This document shows, one piece after another, positions 7,786-16,256 of a stretch of DNA of 37,223 nucleotides. The notes below the pieces were generated by a model. The model was given only the letters and a program-made list of their open reading frames with translations, did no database searches and was not told the DNA's origin. This DNA comes from Pseudomonadota bacterium (GTDB lineage Bacteria > Pseudomonadota > Gammaproteobacteria > Burkholderiales > Eutrophovitaceae), in assembly GCA_027624715.1 (NCBI GenBank), contig JAQBTV010000011.1:1-37223 (forward strand). Direction: 5' to 3'. The position numbers were made by a program, and so were the translations under genes. The stretch's first letter is position 1. Every line of letters starts with the position of its first letter.

Positions 7786-9612
7786 TTAATGTAACTGCCG
7801 ATAGATGTGTTCCGCAAGTTTCTTGCTGATACCGTCAACCTTAGCAATCTCCTCAATGCTAGCTGCAGCGACCTCCTTAACACCTCCAAACTGGGAAAGA
7901 AGCCTCTGTCTGCGTTTGGCACCAATACCCTCAATATCCTCAAGGCGAGATTGGGTTCGCTTCTTATCACGCCTTTTTCGATGACCTTGAATAGCGAATC
8001 GATGGGACTCATCACGAATCTGCTGTATCAAATGAAGACCGGAATCATGCGTGTGAAGTTGTATCACCTCCCCCGTTCGGGCATTGATCAGTGTCTCTTG
8101 CCCTGCTTTTCGCTCTACACCTTTACCAACACCGACCACTACAAGGTCATTCAAGCCTAATTCACTAAGAGCACTCAATGATGAAGATAATTGCCCCTTA
8201 CCCCCGTCAATCAATATGAGATCTGGAAGCTTTCCTTCTCCAGCAATAACGCGTTGATACCGACGAGATACAACCTGATTCATAGCCGCGTAGTCATCAC
8301 CCGGCGTAATGTCATCAATATTAAATCGTCTGTACTCTCCAAATTGCATTTCTCCTTGATCGTAAACAACACACGAGGCTACTGTCGCTTCTCCCATGGT
8401 ATGGCTGATATCAAAACACTCGATCCGATTCAAGCTCCCATCTAAACCTAACGCGCTCTGAAGCGCACCCAGGCGATCCATTTGAGTCTCTTTTGTTCGC
8501 AATTGTTGCTGAATCGATAATTCAACATTTCTTTCTGACATTTTTAACCACATTCGACGTTCCGATATAGGATTGTCATTAATACGAACTTTCCGCTTAA
8601 AAGACTGCTCAAAATGCTTGATAAAAACATCTTTATCAATCTTCTTGTTGAGAACGATCTCGTCAGGAACATCACCCACTTGATAATGATGCGTGAGAAA
8701 TGCTTCTAGCGAATCAATCTCATCTTGCTCGGAGGCGTTTTTTGGGTAAAACACCTTGTCGCCACGGTGTGATCCGCCACGTATCACTGTTAAGTTGATG
8801 CCAACTAATCCATCGATACTTGCCACTGTAACGATATCAACATTTCTGTTCCCACTACCAGTTACAAATTGAGTTTCTCGAACCTTAGTGAGTGCGCGTA
8901 TCCGATCACGATGTACTGCAGCGCGCTCAAACTGCATGCTCTCTGAGAAATGAAGCATTTGATTCTCTAGGGACTGAATGACCTCATTTTCTTTACCTTG
9001 AAGAAACATCGATGCATTCGTCACATCGCTTTGATAATCATCTTCTGATATTTGCTTAACGCACGGTCCCGAACAGCGCTGAATTTGATAGAGCAAACAC
9101 GGTCTCGACCGATTCGAAAATACACTATCTTCACAAGTACGCAATCGAAATACCTTTTGTAATAGATGGATACTTTCTCTCACAGCATAGGTATTTGTGA
9201 ATGGCCCGAAAAACCGATCCCTGCTAACCGTAGACCCTCTATACGAACTAAGTTTAGGGTATGCATGCTTGGTCAACAAAATGTAGGGATACGATTTATC
9301 GTCTCTGAAGATAATATTGTATTTTGGCTTTTGCGAATTAATTAAACTGTGTTCTAGCAACAAGGCTTCAGACTCTGACCGTGTTACTGTCGACTCAATG
9401 CGAATAATTTGTTTCACCATTAACTGAATTCTAGGTGACAGACCTCCTTCTTTTCGAAAGTAAGACATCACTCTTTTTTTCAGATTCACCGCTTTACCGA
9501 TATATAAAACGCAATCGTTTTGACCGATCATACGGTAGACACCCGGCAGATCTGGAAGACGTTTGGCCTCTAACAATCCACTAAAATTTGATTCACTATC
9601 CGCTCTTATCAT
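7786..9612 (-). CDS. uvrC: Excinuclease ABC subunit C
   Basis: UvrC is the nuclease of nucleotide excision repair and cuts both sides of a lesion bound by UvrB. The GIY-YIG domain is at the N terminus (PGVYRM and VLYIGKAVNLKKR). A UVR UvrB-binding motif (MQFERAAVHRDRI) follows, then the RNase H-like domain (RIECFDISHTMGEATVAS, with ILIDGGKGQ). A C-terminal helix-hairpin-helix pair (IEGIGAKRRQRLL, VDGISKKLAEHI) completes it. The ATG at 9612 overlaps the stop of the uracil-DNA glycosylase gene as ATGA and gives 608 residues, the normal length. The extra 30 residues open upstream are unlike UvrC. Confidence 0.96.
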   Translation of the reverse strand: MIRADSESNFSGLLEAKRLPDLPGVYRMIGQNDCVLYIGKAVNLKKRVMSYFRKEGGLSPRIQLMVKQIIRIESTVTRSESEALLLEHSLINSQKPKYNIIFRDDKSYPYILLTKHAYPKLSSYRGSTVSRDRFFGPFTNTYAVRESIHLLQKVFRLRTCEDSVFSNRSRPCLLYQIQRCSGPCVKQISEDDYQSDVTNASMFLQGKENEVIQSLENQMLHFSESMQFERAAVHRDRIRALTKVRETQFVTGSGNRNVDIVTVASIDGLVGINLTVIRGGSHRGDKVFYPKNASEQDEIDSLEAFLTHHYQVGDVPDEIVLNKKIDKDVFIKHFEQSFKRKVRINDNPISERRMWLKMSERNVELSIQQQLRTKETQMDRLGALQSALGLDGSLNRIECFDISHTMGEATVASCVVYDQGEMQFGEYRRFNIDDITPGDDYAAMNQVVSRRYQRVIAGEGKLPDLILIDGGKGQLSSSLSALSELGLNDLVVVGVGKGVERKAGQETLINARTGEVIQLHTHDSGLHLIQQIRDESHRFAIQGHRKRRDKKRTQSRLEDIEGIGAKRRQRLLSQFGGVKEVAAASIEEIAKVDGISKKLAEHIYRQLH

Positions 9613-10256
9613 TTTCGATCGAGTAACTCTCTCGCCTTCAAAAAAACACTTCTGAACATCTCGTGCGTTAACCGCCGAGTTTGGGTGTTGTACCTGGAGC
9701 AATGATAACTATCAATCATACGCAGATTAAAATTAAGGTCATGAATCGATTCATGACCGAACGGATACAAAGATTTCTTGAGGTTTAATGCCTTCAATAC
9801 TGCAGAATGCGCAACTGAACCCAGCGCTATGATGATCCCTCCTTTTGGGACCTGCTCTAATTCTTCCAGAAGAAAGGTATTACAATTATTTACCTCAGAC
9901 CCAATTGGCTTATTTTGGGGCGGCAAACACCGTACAGCATTCGTTATACGACAATCTTTAAGCTCAAGGTCATCCGATTTGGATTCAGATACAGAACGGG
10001 TCGAGAACCCTGAGTCATAAATCGTTTGATACAAAAGCACACCTGCATGATCTCCGGTAAAAGGACGTCCCGTTCGATTTGAGCCATGCATTCCGGGCGC
10101 AAGACCCACGATCAGCAAACGAGCATTCGGATCACCAAATGACGGGACTGGGAGTGCGAAATAGTCGGGACAATCACCCCTCACTTGATTCAAAAAACTC
10201 ACAAGCCGTGGGCACTTACGACACCCTAAACTAAACGATTTTTTTTTAATGGGCAT
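9609..10256 (-). CDS. Uracil-DNA glycosylase, family 5 (UDGb)
   Basis: It removes uracil, and in this family also hypoxanthine, from DNA to start base excision repair. The diagnostic segment GLAPGMHGSNRTGRPFTGD is present, as is the C-terminal SYHCSRYNTQTRRLT loop. Four cysteines fit the 4Fe-4S cluster of families 4 and 5: CRKC near the N terminus, then Cys in AVRCLPP and in NNCNTF. The frame is open to 10388, across the start of the divergent efp, so the real start must be later. ATG at 10256 places the CRKC cluster near the N terminus; ATG at 10310 is possible. The stop overlaps the uvrC start by four bases. Confidence 0.87.
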   Translation of the reverse strand: MPIKKKSFSLGCRKCPRLVSFLNQVRGDCPDYFALPVPSFGDPNARLLIVGLAPGMHGSNRTGRPFTGDHAGVLLYQTIYDSGFSTRSVSESKSDDLELKDCRITNAVRCLPPQNKPIGSEVNNCNTFLLEELEQVPKGGIIIALGSVAHSAVLKALNLKKSLYPFGHESIHDLNFNLRMIDSYHCSRYNTQTRRLTHEMFRSVFLKARELLDRK

Positions 10257-10274
10257 TAGCGTTTTACGACCGGT

Positions 10275-10298
10275 TACATCATTGATATGATGTAGAAT
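10275..10298 (+). promoter_or_regulatory. Inverted repeat with a candidate -10 between udg and efp
   Basis: TACATCAT (10275-10282) and ATGATGTA (10287-10294) form a perfect 8-base inverted repeat with a TGAT centre. Its right arm runs into TAGAAT (10293-10298), a plausible -10 for efp. No good -35 is seen 17 bases upstream. The site could be an operator for the divergent pair. Confidence 0.35.
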
Positions 10299-10332
10299 CT
10301 TACCTTTCATATTTAATTTGAGCGAGGGTACC

Positions 10333-10902
10333 GTGGCAAAAGTCCTTGCAACCGAAGTTCGAGTAGGAAATTTAATTGAGCTCGACAAACGAGTTTGGCG
10401 AGTTGTGAAATCGTACCATGTTCACGTTGGTGGTCGCGGCGGAGCTTTCATGCAACTCGAGCTTAAAGATGTTGAAGGCGGCACCAAAAGGAATGAACGT
10501 ATTCGAACCGATGAAAAGATAGAGCGTGCATTCGTGGAGACTCGTGAGATGCAATACCTCTATCAAGACGGCGATAATTATGTCTTCATGGATCAGGAGA
10601 GCTACGAACAGCTCAATTTACCTTCTGATTTCTTAGAAGGCCAAGCAGGCTATTTGTTACCAAACGGCGACGTTAGAGTGAATATGTATAGTGATCGACC
10701 GATCGGGATTGAATTGCCAACATCAGTAGTCTTGACTATTAGTGATACTGAACCTGGCATTAAAGGTGCCACAGCTACAGGATCTTATAAACCAGCTAAA
10801 ATGGAAACGGGTATCACAGTCGCTGTCCCCCAGTTTGTTGAAACTGGGGAAAAAATTAAGGTCAACACAGATACCGGTGAGTATATGGAGCGATCTAACT
10901 AA
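10333..10902 (+). CDS. efp: Elongation factor P
   Basis: EF-P binds the ribosome between the P and E sites and rescues stalling at consecutive prolines. The 189 residues show the three-domain pattern: an N-terminal KOW-like domain (LATEVRVGNLIELDKRVWRV), a central OB domain (MQYLYQDGDNYVFMDQESYE) and a C-terminal OB domain (DTEPGIKGATATGSYKPA, VNTDTGEYMER). The start is GTG at 10333 with GAGGG four bases upstream; the frame is open to TTG at 10318. The loop that normally carries a modified lysine (PGKGGAF) reads VGGRGGAF here, so the tip residue is Arg35. The stop overlaps the convergent nagZ stop by a few bases. Confidence 0.94.
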   Translation: MAKVLATEVRVGNLIELDKRVWRVVKSYHVHVGGRGGAFMQLELKDVEGGTKRNERIRTDEKIERAFVETREMQYLYQDGDNYVFMDQESYEQLNLPSDFLEGQAGYLLPNGDVRVNMYSDRPIGIELPTSVVLTISDTEPGIKGATATGSYKPAKMETGITVAVPQFVETGEKIKVNTDTGEYMERSN

Positions 10903-11927
10903 TCACTAATTGTAGTTAGTATTCGACCAAGTTCATTGGATGAAATTTTGTACGCTTCAGAATCAATCGCAACGCTAATAGGCATTGTGATGATTCCACG
11001 TATTTTTTTAGCAATATCTTGATCGTCTGAGAACTTTGCCTTCACCGAAGCTTCGAGTGCTGCGTCAGCAGCCTCTGGATCATTACACACGAGGACCAAG
11101 TCACATCCAGCCTCAAAAGCTTTAAAGGATCGTAAGGTCACATCACCCATTAATGCAGCTGCCCTCATAGATAAATCATCACTGAACACCAAACCCTCAA
11201 AACCAAGATCAATCCTAAGAATTTCTCGTAACCACTTGATAGAAAAACATGCTGGAAGATCATCAACGCTCGGAAACGTAACGTGAGCAGGCATAATTCC
11301 AGTGAGGTGAGGAATCAACGCATCGAAAGGTTGAATATCTTCATTAAACATCTCTGATAAATCCCTAGTGTCTATAGCCTCGTCCTGATGAGTATCCTCC
11401 GAAACACCCCCATGACCTGGGAAATGCTTACCCACTGAACCGACACCAGAAAGCCTCAAACCCTGGACCAATTCAAGTCCGAGCGCAGATATCGCCTTCG
11501 TGTCTTCATGAAAAGCTCGATCACCAATAACTGAATTGTTTTTTCGATTGATGTCGAGTACTGGAGCAAAATTCAAATCAATACCGATATGTTTTAGCTC
11601 CGAACCGAGAATGATCCCGACGTGACGTGCGATTGTACAAGCATGTTTTTGATCTTGATCCCATAAACGGCCAAGCATCTCCATTGGGGGTATTCTCGTG
11701 AATTCTTTTTGGAAACGCTGAACCCGACCACCTTCTTGATCAACACAAACAAGCAATGGATCCTCTTTTATCGCTTTTATGTCATGAACGAGTTGTTGTA
11801 ACTGCAATTTATTTTTGAAGTTACGCGCAAACAATATGACTCCAGCGCATCTAGCATGAGCTAATCGTTCACGATCCACATCAATTAATTCGAATCCGGC
11901 AACATCTAAGATCACTCGACCCGTCAT
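10899..11927 (-). CDS. nagZ: Beta-N-acetylhexosaminidase NagZ
   Basis: This cytoplasmic GH3 enzyme removes N-acetylglucosamine from anhydromuropeptides during peptidoglycan recycling. The TIM barrel shows CVDQEGGRVQRF (61-72), the catalytic histidine loop KHFPGHGG (167-174) and the nucleophile segment FSDDLSM (about 248-254). The 342 residues match single-domain NagZ. Its ATG lies two bases after the acpS stop, so it is the last gene of the lepB-to-nagZ run. It ends tail-to-tail with efp, the stops overlapping. Confidence 0.95.
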   Translation of the reverse strand: MTGRVILDVAGFELIDVDRERLAHARCAGVILFARNFKNKLQLQQLVHDIKAIKEDPLLVCVDQEGGRVQRFQKEFTRIPPMEMLGRLWDQDQKHACTIARHVGIILGSELKHIGIDLNFAPVLDINRKNNSVIGDRAFHEDTKAISALGLELVQGLRLSGVGSVGKHFPGHGGVSEDTHQDEAIDTRDLSEMFNEDIQPFDALIPHLTGIMPAHVTFPSVDDLPACFSIKWLREILRIDLGFEGLVFSDDLSMRAAALMGDVTLRSFKAFEAGCDLVLVCNDPEAADAALEASVKAKFSDDQDIAKKIRGIITMPISVAIDSEAYKISSNELGRILTTISD

Positions 11928-11929
11928 AC

Positions 11930-12313
11930 TTATCCTAACGACTCAGCTAAAGCGTAGGCGCTCAGCAGGCTCCCCTCATGACTAAAGCTCACAAAGATAG
12001 GCCCGATACGTTTTTCATTCAAGTATTGCTTCAACTTAAAATCAAAAAATAAATCTGGCTTTCCAATTTCATTACTGATGATGCTAATCGAACGCAAAGT
12101 TACTGGTTCTCTCAACCCAATACCCAAAGCCTTGGCGATAGCTTCCTTCCCAGAGAATCGCGTAGCGAGAAAGTGAATTTTTCGACTTGTAATTCGAAAC
12201 TGCAGTTTCTCCTCAGCAGTAAGCACATGATTAACAAATCGATCACCGTATTTATCGTAAATCCTCTCGACTCGCGTCATATCCAAAAGATCTAATCCAA
12301 TTCCAAAAATCAT
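11930..12313 (-). CDS. acpS: Holo-[acyl-carrier-protein] synthase
   Basis: It transfers 4'-phosphopantetheine from CoA to apo-ACP for fatty acid synthesis. The 127 residues start with GIGLDLLDMTRVER, in which Asp8 binds magnesium. FSGKEAIAKALG follows (Glu57, second metal ligand), then the VSFSHE strand near the C terminus. The ATG directly abuts the pdxJ stop, as in the usual pdxJ-acpS pair. Confidence 0.95.
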   Translation of the reverse strand: MIFGIGLDLLDMTRVERIYDKYGDRFVNHVLTAEEKLQFRITSRKIHFLATRFSGKEAIAKALGIGLREPVTLRSISIISNEIGKPDLFFDFKLKQYLNEKRIGPIFVSFSHEGSLLSAYALAESLG

Positions 12314-13054
12314 TTAGATATAAGACTTTTTAATTTCAACCAAATATCGCTGCACAACATTTTCCATTCCATATTCCAATGCATCAGCTGTTAACGCATG
12401 GCCAATAGACACTTCTTGCACGAAAGGAACCTCAGCTAAGAAATACGATAAATTATCAAGATTTAGGTCATGCCCTGCATTAACTTCAAGACCAAGCTCA
12501 GTCGCTCGAAGAGCAGATTCCCTAAACATACTGGCGACCCTAACCCTATCTTTAGAGTTAAAAGCATCAGCAAAACTTTTGGTATAAAGCTCTACTCGAT
12601 CAGCACCAAGCGCTTTGGCCAATACCATCTGCTCAGGCGATGGATCCATAAATAAACTCACCCTTATGCCTAAGTCCTTCAACTCTTTAATAATCGGCTC
12701 TAGGCGCCCTCCATCTGATCTGAGATCCCAACCATGGTCAGACGTAACAGCAGAAACATCATCTGGAACCAGCGTAGCTTGATCTGGTGAGACCGCGCGC
12801 ACAACATCCATGAGCTGATGAAAGGGATTTCCCTCAATATTGAATTCCGCCCCTTGAAACTGGCCCACCACAAGTGACAACGGTTCAACATCATAACGAC
12901 GAATATGCCGCTCGTCCGGTCTTGGATGAATAGTAATTCCAGAAGCTCCCGATTTGAGGGCCAGATAAGCAAGACGTGTGATATCTGGACGTTCAAGCAT
13001 CCGAGCATTTCGCAATAAGGCGATTTTATTAACGTTTACACTTAACTTTGTCAT
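12314..13054 (-). CDS. pdxJ: Pyridoxine 5'-phosphate synthase
   Basis: It condenses 1-deoxyxylulose 5-phosphate with 3-amino-2-oxopropyl phosphate, the last ring-forming step of vitamin B6 synthesis. Family segments are LSVNVNKIALLRNAR at the N terminus, ITIHPRPDERHI, FNIEGNPF, TLVPD, VSLFMDP, RVELYTKSFA, LEVNAGHDLN and EVSIGHALTADAL. The ATG at 13054 gives 246 residues and the standard N terminus; a TTG two codons upstream is also open. It sits 11 bases after recO and abuts acpS. Confidence 0.96.
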   Translation of the reverse strand: MTKLSVNVNKIALLRNARMLERPDITRLAYLALKSGASGITIHPRPDERHIRRYDVEPLSLVVGQFQGAEFNIEGNPFHQLMDVVRAVSPDQATLVPDDVSAVTSDHGWDLRSDGGRLEPIIKELKDLGIRVSLFMDPSPEQMVLAKALGADRVELYTKSFADAFNSKDRVRVASMFRESALRATELGLEVNAGHDLNLDNLSYFLAEVPFVQEVSIGHALTADALEYGMENVVQRYLVEIKKSYI

Positions 13055-13065
13055 AACCAAAGCAG

Positions 13066-13791
13066 CTAATTTGACTGTAGATCGATGAGTAATCGTCTCG
13101 TATACAAAGACTTATTACCCAAATGGTGACTCATCAATGAACGCATCAGTAATTTATACTGCGATAACGTGGCTGGATCATCTAAATTATCATTAGCAAT
13201 ATCTATCAGCGCTCTACCCGATAATCGTAGGTCAGTCTTTGTATCAGGGTTAATGCGAGCTGGCCCGAAACCCATTATATAAGTATAAACCTCATCTTCC
13301 TTGACCTCTTTTTGTGTTTTGACATCGTGCGTCAAGGTTAGCCCGTACCCCAGTTCAGCTAATAACACGCGCTCAAACCGACGTAGAATTTTCTCTACCT
13401 CTGATTTTTTTTCACTAAGAGCTTGAATCGTGTTTTCATAAACTTCGAATAAACGTTCGTGGGGATCATCTCGTAAGAGTAGTTTTAAGATCAACTCGTT
13501 AATATAAAAACCGCTCATCAAGGCTGTACCCTTCAAGCGAGGCAGCCCAAAACGCAGTTCAGCACCATATAAAGTCTTCAACTCTGCTCGGCCACCCCAT
13601 GACACATAAAGTGGTTGGAACGATTGAAGCGCAATGCGCAAGAGAGAGTTGGGACGCCTAGCCCCCTTTGCTACGACACCAATTCGACCATGTTGTTTAG
13701 TGAACAACTCGACGATTAGACTAGTCTCTCGATATGAATACGAGTGCAGAACAAATCCTTCCTGTTCAGTCGTTCGAGATTGATCTGACAT
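13066..13791 (-). CDS. recO: DNA repair protein RecO
   Basis: RecO works with RecF and RecR to load RecA onto single-stranded DNA at gaps. The N-terminal OB domain is visible (EGFVLHSYSYRETSLIVELFT, then GRIGVVAKGARR), followed by the helical part (MSGFYINELILKLLLRDDPHERLF). The 241 residues are normal. The zinc-finger cysteines known from some RecO proteins are not seen, as in many gammaproteobacteria. The ATG at 13791 lies 6 bases after the era stop. Confidence 0.93.
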   Translation of the reverse strand: MSDQSRTTEQEGFVLHSYSYRETSLIVELFTKQHGRIGVVAKGARRPNSLLRIALQSFQPLYVSWGGRAELKTLYGAELRFGLPRLKGTALMSGFYINELILKLLLRDDPHERLFEVYENTIQALSEKKSEVEKILRRFERVLLAELGYGLTLTHDVKTQKEVKEDEVYTYIMGFGPARINPDTKTDLRLSGRALIDIANDNLDDPATLSQYKLLMRSLMSHHLGNKSLYTRRLLIDLQSN

Positions 13792-13797
13792 CAAACT

Positions 13798-14718
13798 TCA
13801 TTCATAACCAAAATATTTAACAGATTGAGAGTCATCAACCCAACCTTTTTTTACTTTTACCCACAATTTCAAAAAAACCTTACCATTAAAAAAATGCTCC
13901 ATCTCAACACGAGCTTTTGTTCCAATAGTTTTCAATTTACCACCTTGAGCCCCGATGATCATTCCTTTATGCGCAGCCTTAGCAACAACAATTGTCGCAT
14001 TAATACATCGAAGCCCTTTGCTCATTTTAAATTCTTCAATTTCGATTGCAACTCCGTATGGAATTTCATCCCCCATTAAATGGAATAACTTTTCACGAAT
14101 AATTTCAGCAGCAAAAAATCTCTCTGGTCTATCGGTTAAGGTGTCCTCTTCATATATAGGCTGACCTATAGACAATTTTGATTGAATAGCATCAATTAAA
14201 ATATCCAATCCAATACCACGGTGCGAGCTCGTAGGGATAATATCGGCAAATGCGTAGAGCGTCTTTACAATATCGATAAATGGCAACAACTCATTTGGCG
14301 ACGACAGTTGGTCAATCTTACTGATCACGCATATTACTGGAACAGTTTTAGGGAACATCTCAATCAGTTTCAGATCATCCTTCTGAATCAATCCCACCTC
14401 TAAAACTAAGATCACCACATCAACCTCAGCAAGACTGCTGGATACTGATCGATTCATAGCTCTATTGAGCATTGATTTGTATGTCAATTGAAATCCAGGT
14501 GTATCTAGAAATCGGATCTGTGATTTTTCATCGGAATAAACGCCAAGAATTTTATGGCGTGTTGTCTGCGCCTTACTAGACACAATACTGAGTTTCATTC
14601 CCAGTAATGCATTTAACAAACTAGATTTTCCAGCATTTGGAACTCCAATCACCGCTGCAGATCCAATCAATAAAAGTGAGCTCTGTCGCTCTTCATCGGG
14701 CACTAAAATCTCACTCAC
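13798..14718 (-). CDS. era: GTPase Era
   Basis: Era is a GTPase that binds 16S rRNA near its 3' end and supports 30S subunit maturation. G1 is GVPNAGKS, G2 lies in KAQTTRHK, G3 is DTPG and G4 is SKID in place of the common NKxD. The C-terminal KH domain shows KGMIIGAQGGKLKTIG. The 306 residues are normal. The start is GTG at 14718, overlapping the rnc stop as GTGA, which suggests translational coupling. Confidence 0.95.
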   Translation of the reverse strand: MSEILVPDEERQSSLLLIGSAAVIGVPNAGKSSLLNALLGMKLSIVSSKAQTTRHKILGVYSDEKSQIRFLDTPGFQLTYKSMLNRAMNRSVSSSLAEVDVVILVLEVGLIQKDDLKLIEMFPKTVPVICVISKIDQLSSPNELLPFIDIVKTLYAFADIIPTSSHRGIGLDILIDAIQSKLSIGQPIYEEDTLTDRPERFFAAEIIREKLFHLMGDEIPYGVAIEIEEFKMSKGLRCINATIVVAKAAHKGMIIGAQGGKLKTIGTKARVEMEHFFNGKVFLKLWVKVKKGWVDDSQSVKYFGYE

Positions 14719-15398
14719 AGACTATCTCCAATAGGATTATGTGTAATTAAGTCATAAGCCAACCTAGCTGCTTCTTGCTCCGCCGATCGTCTACTGCGAC
14801 CGCCACCCGTGGTGGTCACGCTCATAGACGAAATTTGACACTCAACAACGAATTCTTGATCGTGTGCCTCACCAAGGATATTTAGAACCCGGTATTCAGG
14901 TAAGGCTGCACGTCTTGCCTGCAAATACTCCTGTAATTTTGTCTTTGGATCCTTACTGAGCAAACTAGGGTCAATATTATTTAAATAGACGGAATACAGT
15001 TCCGTGATAACACGCTCAACCGCCTCAAACCCTGAGTCTAGATAAACAGCACCGAATAAAGCCTCAACCGCGTCAGATAGAATCGAGAGCCTCTCGGTAC
15101 CGCCGGTTTTTAATTCACCAGCCCCCAACTTTAAAAACTGCCCGAGCTCAAGGTCTCTTGAGATATGCGTAAGTCCTTCCTGATTAACGAGAACAGACCT
15201 AATCCGAGTCAACTCCCCTTCGGGTAACCTCAAATAACGCTCATACAAAAATCGTCCAATAACAAGATTAAGCACTGCATCGCCCAAAAACTCTAACCGC
15301 TCATTGTTTAATGAGCCGAAGGACCTGTGTGTTAACGCCTCTTCCAAAAGACTTGGGTTTCTGAATTCATACTTGATCCTGACCTCTAGCTCATGCAT
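14715..15398 (-). CDS. rnc: Ribonuclease III
   Basis: It cuts double-stranded RNA, including rRNA precursors. The catalytic domain has the signature NERLEFLGDAVLNLV, with a second acidic cluster in LSDAVEALFGAVYLD. A double-stranded RNA-binding domain fills the C-terminal third (DPKTKLQEYLQARR to GGGRSRRSAEQEAARLA). The 227 residues match the family. It lies 35 bases after lepB and overlaps era. Confidence 0.96.
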   Translation of the reverse strand: MHELEVRIKYEFRNPSLLEEALTHRSFGSLNNERLEFLGDAVLNLVIGRFLYERYLRLPEGELTRIRSVLVNQEGLTHISRDLELGQFLKLGAGELKTGGTERLSILSDAVEALFGAVYLDSGFEAVERVITELYSVYLNNIDPSLLSKDPKTKLQEYLQARRAALPEYRVLNILGEAHDQEFVVECQISSMSVTTTGGGRSRRSAEQEAARLAYDLITHNPIGDSL

Positions 15399-15433
15399 CT
15401 ATGCCCTTTGCGAACATCTATAAAATTACTGGG

Positions 15434-16231
15434 TTATTTTAACCACGTAAATGATCTGGGAAACTCCCCAGCATTCCAAATAACCATAAAAGCTCGGCCG
15501 ATAATATATTCGTCCGGCACAAATCCCCAATAGCGACTATCTGAACTTGAATCTCGATTGTCCCCCATCATAAAGTAGTGACCGTCAGGTATTGTGCATA
15601 TAAAACCAGTATCACTAAATACACATTTATCTCGTCCGCTAAATTGCCTCACCCCTATTAAACGCACACTTGGCTCTTCAGGCGCCACCAATATCGAATG
15701 CTCTTTATCCCCAAATTTTTCTTTGAATTGCCATGCGGACATGTAAGAGCTTTTATCAGAATACTGGTAGTCTTCCATACGTGTTGTTTCTACTGCTTCA
15801 CCATTAATTGTGAGTCGCTTATCCCTGTACTCTAACCGATCGCCCGGCAACCCTACGACACGCTTAATGTAGTCCAATGTTTTATCTCGTGGATAACGAA
15901 ACACCACAATATCCCCACGCTCGACATCCCCAGTAGGGATCAGCTTCGTATTGAGAACAGGCACTCTGATGCCGTAACTAGATTTCGTAACCAAAATGTA
16001 ATCTCCAACGAGTAATGTCGGAATCATCGAACCAGAAGGAATTTTAAAAGGCTCTAGTAAAAATGACCTGAGAAAAAAAACTGCGAGAATAACCGGGAAA
16101 AAACTCTTAGAATATTCAACCCACCATGGATGTCTAGCGCCTTCTCTTTTCTTTACTAACCATAAGCGGTCGATAAGTACGACTAAGCCAGTGATCAACA
16201 GCAATGAGAGCATCAAGATTGCAAATTTCAT
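15434..16231 (-). CDS. lepB: Signal peptidase I
   Basis: This inner-membrane serine/lysine protease removes Sec and Tat signal peptides. Two N-terminal membrane segments (about residues 3-21 and 44-60) precede the catalytic serine in KIPSGSMIPTLLVGD (Ser68) and the general-base lysine in LDYIKRVVGLPGD (Lys123). The conserved GDNRDSSSDSRYWGFVP box is near the C terminus. The 265 residues are slightly short for a gammaproteobacterial LepB. It follows lepA after 25 bases. Confidence 0.95.
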   Translation of the reverse strand: MKFAILMLSLLLITGLVVLIDRLWLVKKREGARHPWWVEYSKSFFPVILAVFFLRSFLLEPFKIPSGSMIPTLLVGDYILVTKSSYGIRVPVLNTKLIPTGDVERGDIVVFRYPRDKTLDYIKRVVGLPGDRLEYRDKRLTINGEAVETTRMEDYQYSDKSSYMSAWQFKEKFGDKEHSILVAPEEPSVRLIGVRQFSGRDKCVFSDTGFICTIPDGHYFMMGDNRDSSSDSRYWGFVPDEYIIGRAFMVIWNAGEFPRSFTWLK

Positions 16232-16256
16232 TTAAATTCCTTGTCGTCTTTTAACT

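Noticed and set aside
7779-8015. Long N-terminal extension of the pgsA frame
   Set aside because: It overlaps uvrC out of frame, is not PgsA-like, and the ATG at 7778 fits the family exactly.
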